Positions 1-10,537 of a stretch of 64,000 nt of DNA are shown here, piece after piece. Each line of letters opens with the position of its first letter. The stretch's first letter is position 1. A program made the position numbers and the translations under genes. The stretch is from assembly GCA_027886175.1 (NCBI GenBank), contig JAJNNQ010000006.1:9610001-9674000 (forward strand). The letters run 5' to 3'. The notes under the pieces were generated by a model that had not been told where the DNA came from, did not search any database, and saw nothing but the letters and a program-made list of their open reading frames with translations. This DNA comes from Phylloscopus collybita. Its lineage: Eukaryota > Chordata > Aves > Passeriformes > Phylloscopidae.

Positions 1-1682
1 TGTAGTAGAATCCAGGAAACAGAAGGCAAGAGAAAGGACAGGCCATCTGGCTAGTTTGGAGTATAGTGTTACTGAAGAATACTGAAGTATTATTTTAAAA
101 CCTCATAACTTGATAGTGAGCACAGAATAAGGAATATCAGGCCCAAATCCTTCAAAATTAGGGTAATTTAGTTTAGCAGGAGTATTTACATTAAACTTTT
201 TCAACAAGACCTGGTATAACAGGGTGCAGAGTTGCTTCATTTCAAAGGAAAAGCTGAATAGGCTGTTGGAAAATGATTAAAGGAACTGTATTCCCATCTC
301 TAGAATTATGCAAATAGCAACAATTTTAGCTTTTGTTGGGTGCATGAGATGTATTTAAGGATAAAAATATGTCTTAATCCACAGAGAATTCTGTTTGTAG
401 AAATAAGCATCAAGAAGACATTTTTAGGATATTTCAATTTATCCAAAGTAAAGCATAGTTAAACTATAAAATGCACCATGTATAGTGAAGAACCTTCAGA
501 GAATTCTGTTCAGCTTGAAGACTTTACTATTTTTCTTCAGATAATTTTTGGTTTGTTGGGGTTTTTTTAAGATATATTAAATGTAGAATAGCCAGAAATA
601 TGTACTTTTCTCTGATTAAAGGATCTTTTTTCCTAAAGTGTTCTCTCATGTTTTTTCTCATTGATAGGGTTGGATTTCAGTTTGCCAAAAATAATTGGTT
701 AGCATGATGTCTGTTGGCTCAGATATGATGACTGAAATTAAAGTCAGTAACAAAAAACTTGTATTAATCTCATTGTAATAGAAGCATGTGAATGTCAGGT
801 TTTATATTTTGAATGTAATGCACAGTTAAGTGTTTGAAAAATATGAAAATGCAATGTGAACAATTCCCACTGAGGCAGAACATAATGTTTAATATACAGT
901 CAGTTAATGACTTGTTGACCATTTTCTAAGCCCCAAGAACCCTCATGGTTGAGCTGAGCCACAAGAAGAAAAGACCATTTACCCAAACCTGGGCCTCATG
1001 AGGTTTTATCTGGCACAAATAAGCTTCTATTGACCATGAGCCTATTGTCCTGTGAGCTCTATACAAAGAGGAAGAAAGATCTAATGCATCTGAATTTAAG
1101 GGATCTTGGTCTAAATCTTTCCCCCTGCATCTTCACCTGTTTCTTTGCAGTCCTGTAAAAGTCTGCAGAATTGGTAGTTTTGTAAATAAAATAACTGCAT
1201 GGATAAAAGAGACCCTGGCACTTCAAAAAGGATTCCACAGTTATCTGCATGAAACATAATGTATCAGTTAGAAACACTGAAGTGAATTCCTGTCTGAAAG
1301 ACTTTTCTTCCAGAGTTTGGGTGCCTGAGTTTCTGTAGTTTTCTTATATTGATTCAGGAGTCATAAGTCAGACTTATGGCTAGAAGCTGAAGAGGAAAAA
1401 TATATTTTTTATTTTATCAATAATGTAAATTCAGAAATATTTTCTGGGGTGATGTTTATTTTGTTAAAATTTATTCCCTAGTTGAGATTGAGAAAAATCA
1501 CCATATCCTGTAAATCTAAGAAAACCTAGGCTTCTTTGCTTTGCTTTCATGCTGTCACAAATAAGAAGAGAAAACAAGAGTAAAATAATTCAATTTTTTC
1601 TCTACTAGGGAAATCTAATATAAATGTATAACTCTTTACCAATGTTTTTCTGTTATTATAGTAACAATACGATAATAAATTT
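1..1682. other. A+T-rich non-coding DNA, no gene seen
   Basis: No open frame here has protein-like composition, and I recognise no repeat family. The only local pattern is a 14-nt string, CAGAGAATTCTGTT, that occurs near 381 and again near 497. Two copies of a string that short could be chance. Confidence 0.6.
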
Positions 1683-1762
1683 AAAAACAAAACAAAACAA
1701 AACAAAAACAAAAACCCAAAAACAAACAAACAAACAAACAAACAAACAAACAAACAAAAAAC
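1683..1762. repeat. (AAAC)n / (AAAAC)n simple repeat
   Basis: The tract starts with AAAAC units and passes into about eight consecutive CAAA units. Short frames run through it on both strands (repeated Lys/Gln/Thr/Asn on +, Phe/Cys/Leu/Val on -). They are products of the repeat and not genes. Confidence 0.95.
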
Positions 1763-2744
1763 CAGGATACTCTTCTTACATAAACTTAATCTCAATAAAA
1801 AATTATCTCATTATTATCTCATTCATTTTGTTTACTATTACTCTTGCTCACCTTGCTCATCCATCTCTAACACATTTTCAGAATGAACTGACTTTGAATT
1901 ATGACAACCTATTTCACCTGAAAATTAGAGTAAAGGTACATTAAACTTTATTCTGTGGCATTGCACTCTACTCTTTTTCAGGCCATACATATTTATTCAT
2001 TCCTTCTAGTGAAGTTGTCACAGTTCAGTTTAGCTCAAAATCTCCTTAGACACAAATTTATCCTCTCATCCACAGATAATGAACTTTTATTTATCATGGC
2101 TACCTAAAGAAGGTAAACAATAAGATTTTAAACCCATCAAAGGCTTTGAGATTGCTGAATCCACTCACTGCAGTTCTTGCCCTTTGATTTGATTGTGCAT
2201 CTCAATCTGCAATGTTTTGGGGTTTTTTTGCATTACTAATTTGCTACAGAACAACTAGTCTCAAAGATGTAGTCCAATAGGCTTGATATGGCAAGTTACA
2301 TTCAATATACCAATTGAGAAGACTGTCTGGTCTTTAGAAGTGATTATGAGGTCAGATCAGAAGTTGCTGTCTTCTGCACATGTTTGGGTTCAAAGGTGCA
2401 GCATACCTTGAGACATGTGAACACATGTTCCTGTGTTTTCTACAAGTAAAAATAATATTATTTTGATTTAGCTATGCATTTGAACCTTTTCTGACCCTTT
2501 AATTAATCAAAAGGCAGCACAAAGGACTGAAAAAAAGGACCTTTCAATCACCAAATATGCAGAAGAGGCAAGGAGGAGATGACCATTACAAAAGATGACT
2601 GAAAACCAGGAGACATAGGAGAACAAATACAATAAACAATATATGGAGAAACAAATGCTTATCAGATAAGGAATAGGAAAAATACTGCATAACAGGATGA
2701 TGCAAAATATAATCTGGAAGAGAAAATGTGTAATGTAAGATGTA
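1763..2744. other. A+T-rich non-coding DNA, no gene seen
   Basis: Unique-looking sequence between the AAAC repeat and the old CR1 copy. The stretch from about 2500 to 2744 is purine-rich on + and could be a decayed upstream part of that CR1, but I could not match it to the reverse transcriptase region. No coding or RNA feature is supported. Confidence 0.5.
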
Positions 2745-2864
2745 GCATTACTTGACTTCAGCAAGGAATTTGCACAATATTCCATATTATCCTTATAACA
2801 AAAGTGAAGAAGCATGGACTGGATGAATGGAAAATGAGATAAGCAGAAAACTGGCTAGACCATC

Positions 2865-3056
2865 GTGATCAAAGTTAATCAGTACTGTACTGTGGCACTA
2901 ATAGAAGACTCACTCATAATTGGTGCTTCGCCTCAAGAATCAGTACTTGAGCCACAACTGATGAATGTGTGTACTAAGAACTTGAATGATGGAATGGAAA
3001 GCACTCTGAGCAGGTTTGCAGACAGTAAGGGAAGCCATCAGTATGCTGGAGGATAG
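2865..3056 (+). pseudogene. CR1 reverse transcriptase remnant
   Basis: The 63-codon open stretch contains 'SPQESVLEPQLMN', matching the PQGSVLGP motif of CR1 reverse transcriptase. It then has 'ESTLSRFADSKG', matching the CTLSKFADD catalytic box. The second aspartate of the box is Ser here, so one of the metal-binding residues is gone. The frame is closed on both sides by mutation. This is a fossil of LINE polymerase and not a functional gene. Confidence 0.85.
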
Positions 3057-3808
3057 AGCTGCTATTCAGATGGACTACAACAGGCTGGAAGAAGGACTGA
3101 CATAAATCTCATGAAATTCAGAGATGGCAAGTGATAAGTCATGCATCTGGGCAGGAATAATCCTATACATGAGTACAGGTCAGACACTGACTGTCTATAA
3201 ACATTTTTGCAGAATTGGACTCTGGGGCCCTAGTAGACGAGTAGAAATTTGAGCCACCATTGAATCCTTGTAAAAGGATCAGCATCTTGTATCAGCAAAG
3301 GTATCAGCATCTTGGGCTGCATTAATGAGATGGTTGCCTGCAAGATGGCAGAAATTACTTTTGTGAGGTTACATCTGGAGTGTGACATCTAAATTTAAAC
3401 TGCCTTTCACAACATAAAAAATGCATTGATGTATTGGAGTACATCCAGCAAGAAACTACCCAATGTTCAGAGACTGGAAAGCCTGAAGTGCAAGGAAAGT
3501 AAGTGCATTGGATTTTGTTCAAACTTAGAAAGACAAAAGAAAAGGCAGCTATTAATGCTAATACCTAAGAGCAGAGTTTGTGGAGGCAGTCCCAGAATCT
3601 TCTTAGATGTTTGTAACACAGGGTAGGAAGCAACAGATTATAGTTAACAGACGATGCTCTCAATTGATGCAGGAAGCAAGAGCTATCAAAGATAGGGGAA
3701 TATGTGGTAGGGTTTTGGAGGTACAAATGGAATTTCCATCACTGGTGATACACAGACTTTGGCAGGGCAAGGCCCTCAATAGCTTGATAAAACTGACCCA
3801 GCTTTAAG

Positions 3809-4072
3809 CAGTGGGTTAGCTTTGTGCAGCAGTGAGACATCTACTCATGGGAACAAATGTGACAAAAACACTTACAGATCTAAATTATGGGGAGATCACT
3901 TAACAATTACAACTATGTACAACATGAACTTGGGAAAAATAATTTATTGTGAATTAAGATAGATTTGAGTGGTGAGAAAAAAAGATTAAAAATTGAAACA
4001 CCCTCCCCTGTACCCTCATCCTTGGTTTCAAAGTCTTATTTCACTCCTTCCATTCTCACTGTGCCCTACAGT
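3809..4072 (-). mobile_element. ERV LTR fragment inserted in the old CR1
   Basis: This segment breaks the 3' UTR of the surrounding CR1. Read on the minus strand it has an AATAAATT poly(A) signal near 3938-3945, followed by a CCCAAGTT block and, on the distal side, a purine-rich segment. That order matches the 3' half of a widespread avian ERV LTR as I remember it. The sequence is short for an LTR and probably internally deleted. A CAGTG string occurs at both edges and might be the target duplication, but the TG and CA ends are not clean. Edges are uncertain by about 10 bp. Confidence 0.5.
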
Positions 4073-4135
4073 GGATCCATTTTGGAGCTGGTCCCTTCCA
4101 ACTTACATTACTCTCTGATTTTGTGATCCAGTGTT

Positions 4136-6999
4136 AGTGGCAGGCAAATGAAAAGATGAAATAAAGAGACTTACACACCAGTAACAACTTTATGGAACAG
4201 GTGGATGTATGGGAACATGGACAAGGAGGAGGGAGAATAAGGTGCAGATACTCATCAGCATTGTTTCAGTATAAATATGAATACAACAGTAATCCTTATC
4301 ATGGTAAAACTGCAGGAGATCATTTGTGTATCTATGACTGCACATAAAATGTGCAAGTAATACCATTAAAAAAACCAAAACACATACTATGGAATTGTCA
4401 GAATTGCAAGATCTTAATCTTTTCTGATAGCAGTGTTGATAACTTGTAAACAAGTTTTCTTTAATTCGACAAGATGATTTGTGGGACTGATTAATGCATT
4501 GAATAAGTAAATAGATATGGTTCTATGTTTCATGATGAATTTGATGCAGAAAAAGTATGTATGTATAGACATAAAGAGACTTTCAGCACAGTGCAAATCT
4601 TTTTGTAAAGAGAAGTATAGCAACTAAGAAAATAAAAGAGGAGTTGGCAAAAAAAGAGTTTCTTTTTTGAAGTATCAGTATTGTCTCTGAACTTTGTAAA
4701 AATAAATGCAATCAATCCAAACTTTATCTCTTTCCAGATTTCACAGAAAGTATGGTTTTGATAAAATAGGTAACAGCAGTACTCTTCTTTAGCTTAGCTC
4801 TAGTCACTACTGTGATTCTCAATTTGATACTGCCCTCCAGGGAAATACCCACACATTTGTCATTTGGGCTAGGAGTGTAGTCTTCACTATGTAGAACCAT
4901 TTCTCATGCTTGTCACTCAGCTCTTGAAAGGATACATATCCACATATTGTATATCACATATATTCCACACACCATAAACCATCACCTCACACTTCTGATC
5001 TGCAAAGAAAAAGATGACTATTTGCAGAGCTTCATATTGGGATTTAAATTAGAATAATATCCAGACAACCTAGAAAGTGCTTAGCTCTTGAAACTAGTTT
5101 AAATGTACTCTGTGTAACACTGAAATTAATGCTTGCAATCTATTTATTACAAAATTTAATAAACTAAGTTTTCCTATGCAGTACTTTTATTTTATTGAGG
5201 CTTTGTGCTCACAGGAATATTCAAAACAGTTTTAAAAGTACAATACCACTGTCCAAGGAATTCCATGCTATTTTGCTGAATACCTGGGCCTTGTATAATT
5301 TGCCTAATAAGCTGAATGTATTCATATGTTAATAAATTTGACTTATTGATGTTTTATTTGACAAAGCAATTATTTGCATACAGACTTCTACAGCTGCAAG
5401 ATATTCATGTCTCATGAGATTAGTTTTTTGCAAAAGAAAGAAAAAGATTACAACTCCTTGTGGAAAATGGACATCAAAGGTTACTCTGTTCAAGAATAGT
5501 GTTGAAAACTCCGTTCACGCTGGGGGAAACAATCAAAGTTTTATTACAATCATTCAAAAATGCAGAGCAATTTTGCATTGACTCCTCACTGAGTGTAATT
5601 TATCTGCTTACAAATCTATTCAAAAGAGATATAACTTATTTTACATTTACTTACTTCTGCATACAATATCTTCATCATCTTGGACTTGGATGGTTATATT
5701 CTGTGATTTTATTTTTATTATGAAAAAAGATTTCTATCTTTTTTCTTCCATTCCAAGAATATAGGACTCAAAGCAGTATGGTGCTCCATATAAAGCTGGG
5801 GTGAAGCTTGAGTATTTGTTATAAATAATTTATTCTACAACTGAACCTAAATGTTTTCACAACTACTCTTTTTCACTTCTAGTTTCTACCCATTTTTCTC
5901 TTCCTTCCCAATATTTTCATTCTTTTCAATTTACATAAGTGAACAGGTATGCTAATCCACACCTTTGCTTTCACTTCTCATTTTTTGCACACCATTTTCT
6001 GTTGTTTAGTCCAACCCCAGCAGATGCAAACGTACATTTCATGAACGTTCAAAAATACACAGCAGGGGTTTTGAACAGTGCCAGCTGTCTCCTTTTGTTC
6101 AACTTAACTCATCAGAGACTGAAAAATTCTAGGTCAGTTAGGACCACAAAGAATTAGGAGATGGTTGAAATATTGTGCCACCAATTTGGAGTAATCATAG
6201 TTACCCTAATAGAAGTTATTCAATAAGCAAAAACGGAGATTAGAATTTCATCCTTTCTTTCTTAATGTTCAATATTTTTTTGCCCACACTCAGATGCTTA
6301 TATTTCCCTTATCTATAGTGATCACTAAACTTGCTATCATTTATACTGTGTTAAACCTGTGTTTTCATTTTCATTAATACATTAAATTATAAGACTGTAG
6401 GAATTTACTTTAACAGATGAATAGGATTACTTAGGATGGTACATAATCTGTGCATAAATTAGATATAAAACTATCTACAGAATATGATCTAATTCCAGAA
6501 TGTGGAATTGATGATGTGTATTAGAAAATCACAGAACTATTATTTCAAAATGAATGGAAGAAGGAAATTACTAATTTCACCTTAGTGCCTCATTTTTATC
6601 TGACCTCTATTAAACATATCCAAAGACAATGAAGTTGGCACTCTATAACTTTTAAACTAGGACTTAATCCCAAACATATGTAACACACAGGTAACCTATA
6701 TGTTCATAATACTTTATTTCAAAAACAGTGAATTACTTGTATTTTTATTTGTAGTGTAAAGAAAATGCTTAAATGCATTATTTCTACTAACAATATCAGG
6801 AAAAAATCATCATTTACATCTTAAAAGTGGAATCCAGGGAAGGTATTTTGAATGTTAATATGAAAGAATATGAATATTTGAATAATAAACAGGAAAGTCT
6901 TTTTATGTTGAAATATAAAACTTCCGCAATAGGATTTTTGCTTTTATTGTTAAACTAATCTTCTACCTTTTTGAGTCTGGGTGGAACCAAATATCATTC
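4136..6999. other. A+T-rich non-coding DNA
   Basis: No gene is seen. At 6528-6660 there is a weak resemblance to a CR1 3' end on the minus strand (TCACAGAA terminus followed by a GGAAGGAA-like block), too decayed to call. A small hairpin lies at 5722-5745. Everything else looks unique. Confidence 0.5.
5722..5745. repeat. Perfect 10-bp inverted repeat
   Basis: Arms GAAAAAAGAT and ATCTTTTTTC are exact reverse complements around a 4-nt TTCT spacer. A/T-rich hairpins of this size are common by chance in DNA of this composition. No function is inferred. Confidence 0.7.
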
Positions 7000-7545
7000 T
7001 GTCTTGTGTAACATGGTGCTGCCAGCAAGACCAGGGCAGTGATTATTTCACTGTACTCAGCACTGGTGAGGCTGTACCTTTAGTGCTGTGTCCAGTTCTG
7101 GGCCCCTCACTACAAGAAGGTCACTGAGGTATTGGAACATGCCCAGAGAAGGGAAAAAGCTTCTTCCCAAGAAGCTGGTGAAGAATCTGGAGCACAAGTC
7201 TTATGAGGAGCAGCTGAAGGAGCTGGGGTTGTTTAGCCTGAAGAAAAGGTCCCCTTTCAGGGGAGACCTTATTGCTCTAGAGCTACCTGAAAGGAGGTTG
7301 TTACAATGTAGGGGTTGGTATCTTCTCCCAAGCAATAAAAGACAGGGCAAGAGGAAATGGCCTCAAGGAGGAAATTGCACCAAGGGAGGTTTAGATTGGA
7401 TATTAGGAAAAAATTATTCGCTGAAAGGATGGTCAGGCATGGATGATGGTAAGTCATCATTCCTGGAGATATTTAAAAGACCTGTAGATGTGGTGGTTAG
7501 GGACATGATTTTCTGGTGGACTTGGAATAAATGATTCTATGATTT
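7000..7545 (+). mobile_element. CR1 LINE 3' end (moderately preserved)
   Basis: This copy holds the C-terminal coding region and the 3' UTR of a CR1 element. A 148-codon open stretch at 7088-7534 contains 'KKLVKNLEHKSYEEQLKELGLFSLKKR', the conserved C-terminus of the CR1 ORF2 protein, in which LVK-LEH-SYEE-L-ELGLFSL is the family signature. The 3' UTR ends at 7531-7545 with ATGATTCTATGATT, the usual short terminal repeat of CR1. The copy is 5'-truncated like most CR1 insertions, and it has indels. It is better preserved than the 2.7 kb copy, so it is probably younger. The open stretch reads through UTR sequence and is not a gene. Confidence 0.93.
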
Positions 7546-8134
7546 TAAAACACAAATGCCTTCTCTGGGTTTTTTACTTCCATTGAAATCTCTGATACCA
7601 GACCTCTGTCAGGAACAGAACAGACTGTATCTTGTATTCAAGTTATTAAATCAGTTCTATTTTTCACATTTTGTAGAAGAGTGTGTGTTTATGTTTCCAG
7701 ATAATTTTCATTCAACACATTCAAATGTTGTGATTATTCAGAACAGTGAAGAGAGAGATTTAAATAATGAAATAATTACCAAGAAAAAAAAAAATTCATA
7801 ATCCCAAACAGAAAATTAAACAAGTTTCCTCTTCAGTCTAGTGATTATGTATACCTTCAAATAAGGTTTCAGTCCTGAAATAAGAAATTGTATTGGACAA
7901 TAGGGCATTTATTCAGACTTTATCATCATTTTGATCACCATCTAAGCCAATCATTTTATCTTTCACCCTTATTAATTTTAGCTATATTCTCATCCTCTGT
8001 GGGTGGTGTTGCAAGTCAATCTGTTTTCTTTTAATTTCTTTTAATTATCATTTAGACATCAGATAAATCAAAAGTGTCTTTTTCTGATTCAGACTTGGAT
8101 TCATTTCACATGCACCACGGAGAGGCTTCAGTAA

Positions 8135-8155
8135 AACACACACACACACACACAC
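8135..8155. repeat. (AC)n microsatellite
   Basis: About ten consecutive AC dinucleotides, directly readable. Confidence 0.95.
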
Positions 8156-8558
8156 TTCCTAAGTCCCCTCCTTCACACTGAAGAAAAAAAGGAGGGTCAC
8201 TTTTCATATCTCCTTGAATGAGTTAACCATGTTTTTTGCCTGTCTCACTCTGAGCATTTAACTGTCATAAGGGCAAAGCAAGGGCCTTTTCATACATTTT
8301 GAAATAATACATTGTCTCTTTGGAGATAGCACTGTCATTTGTTTTCATTTCACCAGCACATCACTCTTCAGATTGAAATATATATTAAAGGGAAAGTCCA
8401 CTTTCAGAGAAATGCAATGAAATGGATGAGTTTTCTTCAACTGCATTTCATCTGAAACACAATCCACATACAGTAAATAATATGACGGATTATAAAATAT
8501 ATTTTGAAATCCAATACTCTTTTGTTGCTTAGATTATTGTAATTCTGGAGGAGAGCAC

Positions 8559-8577
8559 AGGAGACAAGTTGTCTCCT
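8559..8577. repeat. Near-perfect 19-bp palindrome
   Basis: Arms AGGAGACAA and TTGTCTCCT are exact reverse complements around a single G. A symmetric site of this kind could bind a dimeric transcription factor, or it may be chance. Confidence 0.7.
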
Positions 8578-9180
8578 TGTCAAAATTTCAGCTTCATTTT
8601 ACAAGCTTGTCTATATTTATGTAATTTTCTCAGAGACAGTAATCTGAACTAGTGCATATAAATACATAAAAATATGATTTTTCTTGTGTCTATTCTTATG
8701 CTATATATTATTGAAAACTTTATTGCCCTGCAATAGCAGAGGAAAGGAAAATCAAATATGTTTTTAGATTTGTAGAACTCAACAGTCAAGAATACAGATA
8801 GATTTGAATATGGCTTACTATTTACCTGTCCATTTGAACACAATTGCTGAAATATAATTCATCCCATGGACAATGGCTGCATGTGTGTTAGTGTGCCTTG
8901 GTGTCTTTACAAGTTCTCATTACCAAACTCCAGAGGCTACAACAAAGAAAAATTGGAGTCCTAGATATTTCAACATCAGGCAATCCATGGAGCATCTAAA
9001 GATTTTCCTATTACACATCTAACGAGGTGGGAAAAACTCAGATTTTGACCCAGCAACAACAGAATGGTGACTTGCAGTGATCTTCAATGATGTATGAAGC
9101 ATAACACATTTACAATGAGATTGTGAAAAATTGTCAGTTATGTCTTTGTTGTTGGCTGTGGGTATTGCTGTTACTGTAGT

Positions 9181-9243
9181 GGTTTAGTGGGTTTTGTTTG
9201 CTTCTTTGTTAATTTATTTGTTTGGGGTTTTTTTTTGAGGGGC
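9181..9243 (+). repeat. T/G-rich low-complexity tract
   Basis: One strand is made almost entirely of T and G (TTTG, TTGGGG and T-run motifs). It belongs with the similar tracts at 18.6, 30.8 and 61.4 kb. Confidence 0.7.
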
Positions 9244-10463
9244 GTGGTTATTTTTTAAGATGATCATCCAGGAATGTGTGCAAACTTATCTAGACAATAT
9301 AAAGAGCAAAAAATAAAATCTGTGGGAGTTTTTTATTTAAAACAATTATTTGCAAATGGACTTAATCCATGTGTTTCAGTTATTTCTACTTATACTCTCT
9401 CGAGTTTGTAGCTTTTTTCTTGTTTTAGCTAACTGTATCTCTTTACAAGAATAACATCATTTTTCTGTCCTTAATAAATATTCTTCTCATTGAATTAATA
9501 TTATATTAAGTTGTAACATTTACTAGAAGTTAAAAAAAATGTTAATAGTTTCATGTGAGACCTTTCTGAAATTTTGTTATGTTGAAAATGCATAGAAAGT
9601 GGAAATAATAACTTCTTCAGTGTCATATGTATGTGACCATGTATCTGCGCACGTACAATAAATAAACATAATGTCAAACCTACAGAGATTTTTATGTGCC
9701 TCATGAATTTAATGCCTCATCTCATAGTCAGGAAAACCTGCAAAAGTATTCTATAGGAGAAAGGAAATTTAGACAAATTTTATGCTAAGGACAAAAATTT
9801 TTTTTAAAATTTACACAGATTCTCTCTTCTTAGTCAATGCACACTAGGATTTCTTTGTTTTAATCTATTGATGACAAGTCATATTCTACATTTGTAAAGT
9901 AAAAAGACTTCTCAAGACAGAAAAAAAAAAAGTTACCATCAGAATCATGCAGGGGTTTTCTTCCTCAGGAGAAAACTTAGCCAGCAGAATATATAATTTG
10001 ATGTAGTGTGATAAAAGTTGGAGTAAGTGACCCTTCATTTTCATATGATTCTGTGATCCAAAATCCCTAATATAGCTGATATAATTTATCATCACCATGG
10101 CTAAAAGTATGAAAAAAATTATCACAATATTTTGAGGCATCTGTGTTCTTAATGCAATTCCAAAAAGTATATAATATTAAAAAATACATTTTATTTTTCT
10201 AAAAATGCCATCACTAATCATGAAAAAAACCCAATCTTGTCCTGTGTATTGGAATCTTACATTTCTATCATACACAGTTTTTTTCGACATCTACTTCTTT
10301 CACTTCAAATAGAGAGACTAAATTGTGTTTGAGGAAGACAGTAGAAAGAAAAGGCTTTTAAAAATAAGCCTGGCAGCCATTTTTAAACCATTCCAACATG
10401 TTACATCTGTCAGAATCTAGAATTACTCTAAAATATTGTAGTAATATTCACAGTAGTGATGAA

Positions 10464-10537
10464 TGGATAGTTTATGCTGCTCCTTTAATTTTAGCTAAGT
10501 GGATAGCTTAGCTAAAATTAAAGGAGCAGCATAAACT
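10464..10537. repeat. Perfect 31-bp inverted repeat with a 7-nt loop
   Basis: The left arm (10469-10499) begins AGTTTATGCTGC and ends TTTAGCTAAG. The right arm (10507-10537) is its exact reverse complement over all 31 bp. The 7-nt spacer TGGATAG (10500-10506) also occurs at 10464-10470, overlapping the outer edge of the left arm. The arms show no mismatches, although this kind of DNA collects mutations freely, so the structure is either young or maintained. The repeated spacer string fits a template-switch event during replication. A transcript would fold into a long stem, so a miRNA-like hairpin cannot be excluded, but nothing shows transcription. Confidence 0.95.

Larger units (their letters stand above)
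2745..4135 (+). mobile_element. Old CR1 LINE copy, interrupted by an LTR fragment
   Basis: CR1 is the main non-LTR retrotransposon of birds. This copy starts inside the reverse transcriptase region (a 'DFSKEF'-like stretch near 2750). It runs through the FADD-box region near 3013, the C-terminal region and the 3' UTR. It ends near 4135 with a degenerate ATTYTGTGAT-type terminus preceded by a GTCCCTTCCAAC block typical of CR1 tails. Many frameshifts and stops show it is long dead. CR1 homology stops near 3809 and resumes near 4073, so about 260 bp were inserted into the 3' UTR. A short duplication of ATCAGCATCTTG lies near 3279 and 3304. The subfamily is not determined. Confidence 0.85.
7546..10463. 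other. A+T-rich non-coding DNA
   Basis: No gene is seen. The stretch holds an (AC) run at 8135-8155, a near-palindrome at 8559-8577 and a T/G-rich tract at about 9181-9243. Open frames are short and biased towards Phe/Ile/Leu/Lys, as expected of translated A+T-rich DNA. Confidence 0.55.

Noticed and set aside
6528..6660. Very decayed CR1 tail on the minus strand
   Set aside because: Only scattered matches to the CR1 terminus; too weak to list as an element.
7088..7534. Longest open frame, 148 codons
   Set aside because: It reads through CR1 ORF2 C-terminus and 3' UTR, so it is a transposon fragment and not a host gene.
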